The notes under the pieces: generated by a model
What the model saw: the letters and a program-made list of their open reading frames with translations, nothing else
The model's database searches: none
Told to the model about the DNA's origin: nothing
Shown here: piece by piece, positions 1 through 7,593 of the stretch
Layout of the letters: every line of letters begins with the position of its first letter
Numbering within the stretch: the first letter of the stretch is position 1
From: Mycobacterium asiaticum
Lineage (GTDB): Bacteria; Actinomycetota; Actinomycetes; Mycobacteriales; Mycobacteriaceae
DNA: 40,014 nt
Assembly (NCBI RefSeq): GCF_001673315.1
Contig: NZ_LZLQ01000126.1
Coordinates: 1 to 40,014, forward strand
Direction: 5' to 3'
Made by a program: the position numbers and the translations under genes

Positions 1-81
1 CCCATGGAATTGGAAGAAGCGCTCGATGCCGAGTTGCACCGCAAGGGCCGCGGCCCGTGGGTGCCGCCGCCGTGGCCGTGA
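1..81 (+). CDS. Possible C-terminal tail of an upstream plus-strand gene
   Basis: From base 1 this frame reads PMELEEALDAELHRKGRG and ends PWVPPPWP before a TGA at 79-81. Codon third positions are mostly G or C, and the acidic/basic helix followed by a Trp/Pro tail looks like a normal protein end. It lies antisense to the secreted Gly/His-rich frame, which is equally GC-biased, so 81 bases cannot decide which is coding. A convergent overlap of two real genes is possible. No function can be assigned. Confidence 0.3.
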   Translation, partial: PMELEEALDAELHRKGRGPWVPPPWP

Positions 82-275
82 CCGCCGCCCCAGCCGTGGC
101 CGCCGCGCACCGGATCGACGCGCGGTCCAGCGGTCGGCGCTGGGGCGATGCTGGTGATCGAGACAGGTGCGGCCTGGGCGACGGGTACCGGGCCGAACAG
201 CAGAGCCGACGTCAGCGCGCCCGCGCCTGCCGCACCGACCATCCCAATCCGGACGCTTTGCCGTGTGATCAACAT
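1..275 (-). CDS. Small secreted Gly/His-rich protein, partial at the window edge
   Basis: The reading frame starts at an ATG at 275-273, preceded on the minus strand by the strong Shine-Dalgarno run AGAGGAG about six bases upstream, and stays open to base 1. The first 36 residues look like a signal peptide: MLITRQSVR, then a hydrophobic Ala/Gly/Leu stretch ending in VAQAAP, a plausible signal peptidase I site. The mature part begins Ala/Pro-rich and becomes Gly/His-rich (GGHGWGGGHGHGGG), a composition that could bind metal, but I do not recognise a family. The C-terminus lies outside the window. The last visible stretch loses the Gly/His character and overlaps a possible plus-strand frame, so either the protein ends soon or one of the two frames is not real. 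Confidence 0.5.
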   Translation of the reverse strand, partial: MLITRQSVRIGMVGAAGAGALTSALLFGPVPVAQAAPVSITSIAPAPTAGPRVDPVRGGHGWGGGHGHGGGTHGPRPLRCNSASSASSNSM

Positions 276-583
276 TGGAACTCCTCTTCTTCGAATTGCA
301 ATTCCAACGCTATGCAGAAGTTCCTGGGCAAACCATGAAGAGTTAATTTGGCTTAGCTGTATATTGTCGCCCATAACCGTCAAAGATACTGATTTTCGCC
401 CGACTGAAGCCCGATAGTCTGGTGATACTGATTTACTTGATTACTGACATGTGCGGTCAGATTTTCCGTATCTTCACCATTTATGATGAGACCTAGCAAA
501 CTTATTAGCCGGGCGTACAGCAAAGACTAAGGAAGCGTCCCTAGACTGATTCACTGCTTGGCCCTCGAAGGAAGGTCGCTGCA
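276..583. promoter_or_regulatory. AT-richer divergent intergenic region
   Basis: This 308-bp stretch lies between the minus-strand secreted protein and the plus-strand ribbon-helix-helix-like gene and is clearly richer in A+T than its surroundings. It holds a perfect 12-bp palindrome GAATTGCAATTC at 293-304, just upstream of the secreted protein's start, and an inverted repeat CTGAC-N7-GTCAG at 444-460. It probably contains both promoters, but I could not fix -35/-10 pairs with good spacing. No convincing gene was seen in it. Confidence 0.4.
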
Positions 584-910
584 GTGAGCATTGAATCGAT
601 CGGGGATGGCGAGCCGACGGAGCGCTTCGTCAACTTCCCGCAACCGCGCCGGCCGCGGATCCGCGAGCAGCCGTCCGTCGGCTACGGCGCACCCAATCCA
701 CCCGGGCGCGCGCAGCGGACCAGGCGGACCGTCGACCTGTCGCCGGCAACCCACCGAGCCCTCGACATCTGGCAGCGTGATGCCGCCGACCGACTAGGAC
801 TGGCGCGAGTCACCGGTCAGGACGTCATCACCACGCTCATCGAACAGCTTCTGGTCGACCCGCGGTTGTCGGCCCAGATAATCCGGGTGATTCAGGCGCG
901 CCGGGTGTGA
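584..910 (+). CDS. Small DNA-binding-like protein (possible ribbon-helix-helix / ParB-type)
   Basis: This 108-residue protein starts at GTG 584, chosen because AAGGAAGG lies eight bases upstream. Residues 1-45 are Pro/Arg-rich and probably disordered. Residues 47-108 (RRTVDLSPATHRALDIWQ, then VTGQDVITTLIEQLL) have the beta-strand plus two-helix pattern of ribbon-helix-helix DNA-binding proteins, similar to small partition or centromere-binding proteins of mycobacterial plasmids. That assignment rests on pattern resemblance only. No ParA partner is visible, and the gene stands alone, convergent with the acyl-CoA synthetase gene whose stop lies 31 bp away. It could regulate itself or the divergent secreted-protein gene; the palindromes in the upstream region would be natural operators. 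Confidence 0.65.
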   Translation: MSIESIGDGEPTERFVNFPQPRRPRIREQPSVGYGAPNPPGRAQRTRRTVDLSPATHRALDIWQRDAADRLGLARVTGQDVITTLIEQLLVDPRLSAQIIRVIQARRV

Positions 911-941
911 ACCGAGGCCGGGCCGTAGGGTCACTCGGCTT

Positions 942-2915
942 TCACTCGGCTTTTTCGTTGGCCTTTTCGTCTGACTTCTTGTTGGACTTTTCGCCTGACT
1001 TTTCGTCTGAGTTTTCGTCCGACTTTTCGCCTGACTCTGTCTTGGCCGTCTCGTCGCCCGCGGAGTCCGACTTCGCCTCGCCATTCTCGTCGTTCTTCTC
1101 GGACTTGGCTTTACCTTTATCGCCGCTGTTGGCACCGCTCTTGTCCGCGCCCTTGTCCGACCCTTTATCCCCGGCCTTATCCCCGCCGCTCTTGCTGTCC
1201 TTCTCGTTCAGATCCTTGGCCTTTGCTTTGGCCTCGTCCTTGTCGTCGACGTCCAGCTCGCGCAGCTCGCGCTTGAGGATCTTGCCGGTCGGGTTGCGAG
1301 GCAGCTCGTCGAGGAAGATGACCTCGCGCGGCACCTTGTAGCGAGCCAACTCTTCCTTCACGTGCTTTTTGAGTGTGTCCTCGTCGACGTCCGAGCCATC
1401 CTTCTTGACCACGAATGCACGCAGCCGATGCCCGTAGTCCTTGTCTTCGACGCCGATCGCGGTGGCCTCTACGACGTCCGGGTGCCCGCTGAGGCAGTCC
1501 TCGACTTCGGCCGGGAAAACGTTCTCGCCGCCGGAGACGATCATTTCGTCGTCGCGGCCACTGACGAACAGCAGCCCGTCCTCATCGAAATAACCGACGT
1601 CGCCCGACGACATCAGGCCGTCGATGATCTCCTTGTGGCCGCCGCCCGTGTAGCCCTCGAACGGGAACGCGTTGCCGACGAAGATCCGCCCCACCTCACC
1701 CTGCGGCTTCTCCTTGCCGTTGTCGTCCAGGATCTTGACCTTGACGCCCTTGACCACAGGTCCGACCGTCGACGGGTCCTTCTCCAGGTCTTTGGGACCA
1801 GCGATGGCTGCGAACGCGATCTCGGTCGAGCCGTACATGTTGTAGATGACCGGACCGAAGTCCTTGAGCGCGCGTGCCGCCAACTCACCGCCCAGCTGCG
1901 AACCCGACACGAAGATGATCTTCAGGTTCGATAGATCGGGCTTCTTGTCCATCTTCTCGATGGCGTCCAACAACCGGGACAGCATCACGGGCACCACGAC
2001 CATCGCTGTGGCCTTGTGTTTCTCCAGGTCTTCCAGCACCAGCGGTGGCTTGAATTTGCGCCGCAGCACCAACGTCGAACCCAGGAACATGGCAATCGTG
2101 GCGTGCAGGAAACCCAGCGCGTGGAACATCGGCGCAGGCAGCGAGGTGATCTCGTTGGCCTTGAACGGAACGTGCGAGAGGATCCCGCCGACCGGCGCCA
2201 AGGTGGGGGGCGTGCTGCGGTTGGCGCCCTTCGGGGTGCCGGTGGTCCCGCTGGTCAGGATGATGATCGAGGCGTGCTTGCCGGCTTTGGGAGCCGGTTC
2301 TTTGCTACTGCGCTCGATCAGGTCGGCCAACGTCTCGTCTTTGCTGCCCGAGTCCTCGTCGCTGTCCGGGTTGGTGCCCAGGGCGCGCAAGAAACCCAGT
2401 TCCGGCTCGGCCTTGCTGACGGTCTTGGTGTATTCGTCGTCGTAGATGATCAGCTTGGCGCCCTCGCGCTCGGACACCTCTTTGACCTGCGGGCCGGAGA
2501 ATTCGCTGTTGAGCAGGATGATGCGGGCACCCACCCGGGCTGCACCGAAGTAGGCGATGAGGAACCAGCGGGTATTGCGGGCCAGGATCGCGACACCGTC
2601 CCCGGCTTTGACGCCCTTTTCGAGCAGTCCGTTCGCTACCGCGTGGGCGGCTTCGTCGAGTTCGCGAAAGCTGAACTCGCCGTCTTCGTCGATGCACGCG
2701 GCGCGGTCAGGGGTGCGCGCGGCATTGAGCGCCGGCAGCATCCCGAATTCACCCCATTTGACGATGCCGCTGGCCATCGCGGCGTAGTTCTGCGGGGCTT
2801 CGATCCGGAAGGCCCCGGCTTCGAAAATCTTGCGCACGTAGTGCAGTTCGGCGGCGCCGCGTTCAACGTATTGCTGGATTTTTCCGACGCCGGGCAGGTC
2901 GCTGAGGTTAGGCAT
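942..2915 (-). CDS. fadD2: Long-chain acyl-CoA synthetase (FadD2-like) with a charged repeat tail
   Basis: AMP-forming fatty-acyl-CoA ligase of the ANL superfamily, which activates fatty acids with ATP and CoA. The P-loop-like ILTSGTTGTPKGANR, the MYGSTE motif, the SSGDVGYFDEDGLLFVSGR motif and the C-terminal PRNPTGKILKREL with the catalytic lysine are all present. I chose the ATG at 2915 (MPNLSDLPG), which matches the usual start of FadD2 and has GTGAGG just upstream. A GTG at 2954 with an excellent GGAGGA site would add 13 residues and cannot be excluded. Unusually, about 103 residues after the catalytic lysine form a Lys/Asp/Glu/Ser-rich low-complexity tail ending in seven S-x-E-K-type tetrapeptides. 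M. tuberculosis FadD2 is about 560 residues and, as I recall, lacks this tail. The gene diverges from the polymerase gene at 2985. Confidence 0.9.
   Translation of the reverse strand: MPNLSDLPGVGKIQQYVERGAAELHYVRKIFEAGAFRIEAPQNYAAMASGIVKWGEFGMLPALNAARTPDRAACIDEDGEFSFRELDEAAHAVANGLLEKGVKAGDGVAILARNTRWFLIAYFGAARVGARIILLNSEFSGPQVKEVSEREGAKLIIYDDEYTKTVSKAEPELGFLRALGTNPDSDEDSGSKDETLADLIERSSKEPAPKAGKHASIIILTSGTTGTPKGANRSTPPTLAPVGGILSHVPFKANEITSLPAPMFHALGFLHATIAMFLGSTLVLRRKFKPPLVLEDLEKHKATAMVVVPVMLSRLLDAIEKMDKKPDLSNLKIIFVSGSQLGGELAARALKDFGPVIYNMYGSTEIAFAAIAGPKDLEKDPSTVGPVVKGVKVKILDDNGKEKPQGEVGRIFVGNAFPFEGYTGGGHKEIIDGLMSSGDVGYFDEDGLLFVSGRDDEMIVSGGENVFPAEVEDCLSGHPDVVEATAIGVEDKDYGHRLRAFVVKKDGSDVDEDTLKKHVKEELARYKVPREVIFLDELPRNPTGKILKRELRELDVDDKDEAKAKAKDLNEKDSKSGGDKAGDKGSDKGADKSGANSGDKGKAKSEKNDENGEAKSDSAGDETAKTESGEKSDENSDEKSGEKSNKKSDEKANEKAE
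951..1034 (-). repeat. Seven 12-bp in-frame repeats at the 3' end of the fadD2-like gene
   Basis: On the plus strand the unit is CTTTTCGTCTGA with variants; on the coding strand it encodes SGEK, SDEN, SDEK, SGEK, SNKK, SDEK, ANEK. Seven consecutive 12-bp units occupy 84 bp. Upstream, out to about 1253, the tail holds looser Asp-Lys tetrapeptides (GDKA, GDKG, SDKG, ADKS), which look like older, decayed repeats of the same kind. Confidence 0.9.
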
Positions 2916-2984
2916 AATCCTCACCATATGTGACGGAGGTCGCAATGCGACCACTAGGTTTCCTCCGAATTACCATGAACTTCC

Positions 2985-4241
2985 ATGGCCAAACCCGTGT
3001 TGCTGGAAGTGACCGGCCGGGAAGTCGCCGTCACTCACCCGGACAAGGTCGTGTTTCCTGCTCAGGGCATTACCAAGCTCGACTTGATCCGCTACTACCT
3101 GAGCGTGGCCGACGGTGCGCTGCGCGGGGTAGCCGGCCGGCCGATGATCCTCAAACGCTTCGTCAAGGGCATCACCGAAGAGGCGGTATTCCAGAAGCGG
3201 GCACCCGCCAAGCGGCCGGACTGGGTCGACGTCGCCACGCTGCGGTACGCCTCGGGCACCTCCGCCGACGAGGCCGTCATCCACGACGCCGCCGGGTTGG
3301 CCTGGGCGATCAATCTGGGGTGCATCGACCTCAATCCGCATCCGGTGCTGGCCGAGGACCTCGATCACCCCGACGAGCTGCGGGTGGACCTGGACCCGAT
3401 GCCCGGCGTCTCGTGGCAAGGCATCGTCGACGTGGCGGCGGTGGCCCGCGAAGTCCTCGAGGATCACGGCCTGACCCCGTGGCCGAAGACGTCCGGGTCA
3501 CGGGGCTTCCATATCTACGCCCGGATCAGCCCGCGCTGGCCGTTCGCCAAAGTGCGGCTGGCCGCCCAGACCGTGGCACGCGAGGTCGAGCGGCGGGCAC
3601 CGGAGCTCGCGACCAGTCGGTGGTGGAAGGAAGAGCGCGAGGGCGTGTTCGTCGACTTCAACCAGAACGCCAAGGACCGGACCGTCGCCTCGGCCTACTC
3701 CGTGCGGGCCACTCCGGACGCCCGGGTGTCCACTCCGCTGCGCTGGGACGAGGTAGCCGGTTGCCGCCCGGAGGAATTCACCATTGCCACTGTGCCCGGC
3801 CGATTCGCCGAGCTCGGTGACCCGTGGGAGGGGATGGACGACGCGCCGGGCAGCCTCGACCAATTGCTCGCGCTCGCCGAGGAATTGGGCCCACCGGAAA
3901 AAGCGCCCCGGGGCGCCGCCAGGAGCGCCGACGGTCGGCGGCAATCCGTGATGCCGCTGATCGAGGTGGCCCGCACCAAGACGAAGGACGAGGCCATGGC
4001 CGCGCTGGACACCTGGCGGGAACGCCACCCCGCGGCGGCCGACCAGCTGCAACCCGCCGACGTCCTGGTCGACGGGATGCGGGGGCCCAGTTCGATCTGG
4101 TACCGAATCCGGATCAACCTGCAGCATGTGCCCGTCGACGAGCGGCCCGCGCAAGAGGAGCTGATTGCCGACTACAGCCCCTGGAGACAGCCCGACACTG
4201 GTCCCCGCCCGAAGCCCAGCCCGCGAAACAAGGCGACGTAA
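2985..4241 (+). CDS. LigD-type primase-polymerase domain protein (Rv0269c / PolD2 family)
   Basis: Stand-alone polymerase domain of the bacterial LigD family (archaeo-eukaryotic primase superfamily), which can extend or fill DNA ends with NTPs or dNTPs. Visible catalytic features in order are the two metal-binding aspartates in LRVDLDP (D135, D137), the nucleotide-binding KTSGSRGFHIYAR (S170, H176), and the third carboxylate in VFVDFNQNAKDRT (D224), followed by the family block SAYSVRATPDARVSTPLRWDE. At 418 residues it is close to the family length. There is no ligase or nuclease domain, so it is the free-standing form, like M. smegmatis PolD2. The ATG at 2985 starts the conserved N-terminus, but its ribosome site is weak. 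The gene is transcribed away from fadD2, as in M. tuberculosis Rv0269c/Rv0270. Confidence 0.9.
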   Translation: MAKPVLLEVTGREVAVTHPDKVVFPAQGITKLDLIRYYLSVADGALRGVAGRPMILKRFVKGITEEAVFQKRAPAKRPDWVDVATLRYASGTSADEAVIHDAAGLAWAINLGCIDLNPHPVLAEDLDHPDELRVDLDPMPGVSWQGIVDVAAVAREVLEDHGLTPWPKTSGSRGFHIYARISPRWPFAKVRLAAQTVAREVERRAPELATSRWWKEEREGVFVDFNQNAKDRTVASAYSVRATPDARVSTPLRWDEVAGCRPEEFTIATVPGRFAELGDPWEGMDDAPGSLDQLLALAEELGPPEKAPRGAARSADGRRQSVMPLIEVARTKTKDEAMAALDTWRERHPAAADQLQPADVLVDGMRGPSSIWYRIRINLQHVPVDERPAQEELIADYSPWRQPDTGPRPKPSPRNKAT

Positions 4242-4277
4242 CTAACGGACCGGTAAGGCACGCGATACTCTCACGCT

Positions 4278-5258
4278 GTGCAACAGGGATGGACTCGGCG
4301 CGGATTCCTGCAGGTCGCCGGGGCCGCGGGGCTGCTCGCCGCGTGCTCTGAATCCAAGCCGGCGCCGGGATCGCCGGGCGGCGGGTCGGTGACAGTCAGG
4401 CACTTGTTCGGTGAGACCGTCGTCAAAGAACCGCCTAAGCGCGTTGTCAGCGCGGGCTACACCGAGCAGGACGACCTGCTCGCTGTCGGTGTGGTGCCGA
4501 TCGCGGTGACCAACTGGTTCGGTGACCAACCCTTTGGGGTGTGGCCGTGGGCTCAACCCAAACTCGGTGCGGCACAGCCGGTTGTGCTGAACTTGGACAA
4601 CGGAATTCAGGTCGACCAGATCGCGGGGCTGAAGCCCGACCTGATCGTGGCGACCAACGCCGGCCTCGACGCTGACACCTACCAGAAACTGTCGGCGATC
4701 GCACCGACCGTCGCCCAGTCGGACGGCGACGCGTTCTTCGAGCCGTGGAAGGACCAAGCCGCGGCGATCGGGCGGGCGGTGTTCCAGGCCGATCAGATGA
4801 AGTCGTTGATTTCCGCGGTCGAGGGAAAGTTCACCGATATCGGCCAGAAGAATCAACAGTGGAAGGGCAAGAGGGCGCTGCTGATGCAGGGCCGGATCTG
4901 GCAGGGCACGGTGGTGGCCACCGTAGCGGGCTGGCGGACCGACTTCATGAATCAGATGGGTCTGGTCATGTCCGACAGCATCAACGCCTACGCCACTGAT
5001 CACCGCGCGGTGATCCCACGGGATCGCATAAAGGATGTGCTCGACTCCGCCGATGTGCTGATCTGGACGACCGAGAGTCCCGAGGACGAGCAGGCGCTGC
5101 TGGCCGACCCCGAGATAGCGGCCGCGGTTACCACCGCCCAGAAGCGGCACATCTTCACCGGCAAGGATCTGGCCGGAGCGATCGCCTTCGCATCGCCGCT
5201 GAGTTATCCAGTTGTCGCCGATCAACTTCCGCCGCAGCTCACCAAAATTCTGGGCTAG
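4278..5258 (+). CDS. fecB2: FecB2-type iron/heme-binding lipoprotein
   Basis: Substrate-binding lipoprotein of the FecB/TroA-like class, expected on the outer face of the membrane. The N-terminus (GTG start at 4278) has a twin-arginine motif TRRGFLQ followed by a lipobox LLAAC, with lipidated Cys23, so the protein is probably exported folded by Tat and anchored by lipid. The body carries typical blocks: KEPPKRVVSAGYTEQDDLLAVG, then a segment QIAGLKPDLIVATN, and a C-terminal half ending PVVADQLPPQL. The M. tuberculosis homologue Rv0265c (FecB2) has been linked to siderophore or heme iron uptake. No ABC permease or ATPase lies nearby, so it must work with components encoded elsewhere. It is followed after 89 bp by the 5-oxoprolinase genes. 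Confidence 0.88.
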   Translation: MQQGWTRRGFLQVAGAAGLLAACSESKPAPGSPGGGSVTVRHLFGETVVKEPPKRVVSAGYTEQDDLLAVGVVPIAVTNWFGDQPFGVWPWAQPKLGAAQPVVLNLDNGIQVDQIAGLKPDLIVATNAGLDADTYQKLSAIAPTVAQSDGDAFFEPWKDQAAAIGRAVFQADQMKSLISAVEGKFTDIGQKNQQWKGKRALLMQGRIWQGTVVATVAGWRTDFMNQMGLVMSDSINAYATDHRAVIPRDRIKDVLDSADVLIWTTESPEDEQALLADPEIAAAVTTAQKRHIFTGKDLAGAIAFASPLSYPVVADQLPPQLTKILG

Positions 5259-5347
5259 CCACCCCGAGCATGAGCGTTTGCTAAGGCACCTCTGGCAGTG
5301 CTCGAAAGTTGCTGGCCGAGCCTGTAATTCCGGAGCTACCGTGAACT

Positions 5348-5995
5348 ATGGATGTGACGGAGATCACCCAGTTGGCCTGCGACGTCGTTGACTACGGGGA
5401 CCAGGCACTGATGCTGCAGTGCGACAGCACCGTAGAGGTACTGGCGTGGGCGGATGCGCTGCGAGCGGCTGAGTTGCCCGGCGTGGTCGACATCGTCCCC
5501 GCGTCCCGCACCGTCCTGGTCAAGCTGCACGGCCCGCGCTTTCAGGGCGTGACCCGGCAACGTCTGCGTAAGCTCCGGGTCACACCCGATACCGCCGATG
5601 CCGCGCACGAACAGGGCCGGGAGCTGGTGATCGACGTGGTGTATGACGGCCCGGATCTGGCCGAGGTCGCCCGCTGTACGGGACTGAGCACGGCGCAGGT
5701 GATCAATGCGCACACCAGCACCCCGTGGCGCGTCGGCTTCAGTGGGTTCGCTCCGGGCTTCGCGTACCTGATCGGCGGTGACGAACGGTTGCACGTGCCG
5801 CGACGAACGGAACCGCGGACGTCGGTTCCGGCCGGGTCGGTGGGCCTGGCCGGCGAGTTCAGCGCGATCTATCCCCGCCGCTCACCGGGCGGCTGGCAGC
5901 TCATCGGGCACACCGACGCGGTGCTGTGGGATATCGATCGACCCGATCCGGCGTTGCTGACCCAAGGCATGTCGGTCCGGTTCCGTGCGCACTAG
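5348..5995 (+). CDS. pxpB: 5-oxoprolinase subunit B (allophanate hydrolase subunit 1 / KipI family)
   Basis: PxpB/KipI-family protein of 215 residues. The family block VGFSGFAPGFAYL is followed by LHVPRRTEPRTSVPAGSVG and IYPRRSPGGWQLIG, which together define the AHS1/carboxyltransferase-C domain. In PxpABC this subunit works with PxpC to activate 5-oxoproline, which PxpA opens to glutamate. The older name 'allophanate hydrolase subunit 1' refers to the same domain inside urea amidolyase. It starts at ATG 5348 and is followed 21 bp later by pxpC, clearly an operon. No pxpA (LamB/YcsF) gene and no ATP-dependent 5-oxoprolinase (oplA) gene is visible here, although oplA is the neighbour in M. tuberculosis. 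Confidence 0.9.
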   Translation: MDVTEITQLACDVVDYGDQALMLQCDSTVEVLAWADALRAAELPGVVDIVPASRTVLVKLHGPRFQGVTRQRLRKLRVTPDTADAAHEQGRELVIDVVYDGPDLAEVARCTGLSTAQVINAHTSTPWRVGFSGFAPGFAYLIGGDERLHVPRRTEPRTSVPAGSVGLAGEFSAIYPRRSPGGWQLIGHTDAVLWDIDRPDPALLTQGMSVRFRAH

Positions 5996-6016
5996 GCCGG
6001 GCAAGGAGAGACCGCG

Positions 6017-6904
6017 ATGACGACTTTGGAAATCCTGCGCAGTGGACCCCTGGCCCTGGTCCAGGACCTTGGCCGGGCCGGACTGGCCCACCTCGGTGTC
6101 GGTCGATCCGGGGCCGCCGACCGTCGTTCGCACGCGCTGGCCAACCGGCTGGTCGCCAACCCCGATGACTGGGCCACGGTGGAGGTCACCTTCGGTGGAT
6201 TGTCGGCGCGGGTCCGCGGCGGCGACCTCGACATCGCCGTGACCGGGGCCGACACCGACCCCACCATCAACGGAATCATGTTCGGCACCAACAGCATTCG
6301 TCATGTGCGCGCCGGCCAGGTGGTCTCGCTGGGCACGCCCCGGGCGGGGCTGCGGTCCTACCTGGCGGTACGCGGTGGCATCGGTGTCACGCCGGTGCTG
6401 GGCTCGCGCAGCTATGACGTGCTCTCCGAGATCGGACCGCTGCCGCTCCAACCGGGCGACGTGCTGCCGGTGGGCGAGCACACCGCCGACTACCCGGAAC
6501 TCGAACAGGCCCCCGTCGCCGCGATCACCGCCGATGCGGTGGAACTGCGTGCGATACCTGGCCCTCGCGACGACTGGTTCGTCGACCCCGACGCCCTGGT
6601 ACATACCGATTGGGTGGCATCCGACCGCAGCGACCGGGTGGGAATGCGACTGGCCGGCCGTCCCCTCCAGCACCGCGAGCCGGACCGGCAGCTCCCCAGC
6701 GAGGGGGCCACCCGCGGTGCAATCCAAGTGCCGCCCAACGGATTACCGGTCATCCTTGGTCCCGATCATCCGATCACCGGCGGCTACCCGGTGATCGGCG
6801 TGGTGATCGACGAAGACATCGACAAACTGGCCCAGGTGCGGCCGGGGCAACACGTGCGGCTGCACTGGGCACGGCCCCGGCGGCCGGCCGAGTCTGGCTG
6901 GTAG
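6017..6904 (+). CDS. pxpC: 5-oxoprolinase subunit C (allophanate hydrolase subunit 2 family)
   Basis: PxpC/AHS2 (biotin-dependent carboxyltransferase-like) protein of 295 residues. It begins with the family signature LALVQDLGRAGLAHLGVGRSG and contains YLAVRGGI, GSRSYDVLSEIG, SDRVGMRLAG, SEGATRGAIQVPPNGLPVIL and DHPITGGYPVIGVV, all in the usual order. The start ATG at 6017 has AAGGAGAG eight bases upstream. It is the second gene of the pxpB-pxpC pair and is followed nine bases after its stop by the aac gene, so all three genes are probably co-transcribed. It forms a complex with PxpB for 5-oxoproline (pyroglutamate) cleavage. Confidence 0.9.
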   Translation: MTTLEILRSGPLALVQDLGRAGLAHLGVGRSGAADRRSHALANRLVANPDDWATVEVTFGGLSARVRGGDLDIAVTGADTDPTINGIMFGTNSIRHVRAGQVVSLGTPRAGLRSYLAVRGGIGVTPVLGSRSYDVLSEIGPLPLQPGDVLPVGEHTADYPELEQAPVAAITADAVELRAIPGPRDDWFVDPDALVHTDWVASDRSDRVGMRLAGRPLQHREPDRQLPSEGATRGAIQVPPNGLPVILGPDHPITGGYPVIGVVIDEDIDKLAQVRPGQHVRLHWARPRRPAESGW

Positions 6905-6913
6905 ACAGGGATC

Positions 6914-7567
6914 GTGCATACCGCGCGGCTGGTACACACCGCCGATATCGACGACGAGACCCGCAGGCGCATCTGCCAGATGGTCACGACCGCTTTTTCC
7001 GGGGCCTCTTCCGGAGCTTCTTCCGGGGCTTCTTCCGGTGACTTGGACGAAGCCTTTTCCGAACCCTTTTCTGAACCTTTTTCCGAGCCCTTTTCCAAGC
7101 CTCTTTCCGAACCCTTTTCAGAGCCCTTTTCAGAAGCCGATTGGGAGCACGCACTGGGCGGCATGCACGCGCTGATCTGGCACCACGGCGCAATCATCGC
7201 GCACGCCTCGGTGGTGCAGCGCCGGCTGCTCTACCGGGGCACTGCGTTGCGCTGCGGTTACGTCGAAGGTGTTGCGGTACGCGAAGATTGGCGTGGTCAA
7301 GGACTGGTGCACGCACTGCTGGACGGCGTCGAGCAGGTGATGCGCGGCGCTTATCAGCTCGGTGCCCTCAGCTCCACGGTGCAAGCCCGCCGTCTCTACG
7401 CGGCGCGCGGCTGGCTGCCCTGGCTCGGGCCGACCTCGGTCCTGGCCCCCACCGGGCTCACCCGCACGCCCGAGGACGACGGGACGGTGTTCGTGCTCCC
7501 AGTCAGCGTCAGCCTCGACACGTCCGAGGAGCTGGCGTGCGATTGGCGCGACGGAGACGTCTGGTAA
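6914..7567 (+). CDS. aac: Aminoglycoside 2'-N-acetyltransferase AAC(2') with an inserted repeat loop
   Basis: GNAT-fold enzyme of the mycobacterial AAC(2')-I family, which transfers acetyl from acetyl-CoA to the 2'-amino group of aminoglycosides. The family sequence is unmistakable: MHTARLVHTAD at the start, then DWEHALGGMHALIWHHGAII, YVEGVAVREDWRGQGL (acetyl-CoA-binding R-x-x-G-x-G-type loop) and the conserved C-terminal CDWRDGDVW. It has 217 residues against about 181 in M. tuberculosis. The extra roughly 40 residues (29-75) form two arrays: three SGAS units, then seven FSEP-type tetrapeptides. In the aligned M. tuberculosis enzyme this is the short segment between the aspartates D35 and D40, near the aminoglycoside site; the equivalents here appear to be D43 and D76. 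The start is GTG 6914. Whether the enzyme keeps full activity cannot be told from sequence. Confidence 0.93.
   Translation: MHTARLVHTADIDDETRRRICQMVTTAFSGASSGASSGASSGDLDEAFSEPFSEPFSEPFSKPLSEPFSEPFSEADWEHALGGMHALIWHHGAIIAHASVVQRRLLYRGTALRCGYVEGVAVREDWRGQGLVHALLDGVEQVMRGAYQLGALSSTVQARRLYAARGWLPWLGPTSVLAPTGLTRTPEDDGTVFVLPVSVSLDTSEELACDWRDGDVW
6998..7138 (+). repeat. 12-bp in-frame tandem repeats inside the aac gene
   Basis: Bases 6998-7033 are three 12-bp units encoding S-G-A-S. After a short spacer encoding SGDLDEA, bases 7055-7138 are seven 12-bp units encoding FSEP, FSEP, FSEP, FSKP, LSEP, FSEP and FSEA. The units share a CTTTTC core on the plus strand, as does the array at the end of the fadD2-like gene. 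The copies differ mainly by third-position or single-base changes. All units are multiples of three, so the reading frame is kept. Confidence 0.92.
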
Positions 7568-7593
7568 CCCCTCACACATCGTAGGGCGTTGCG

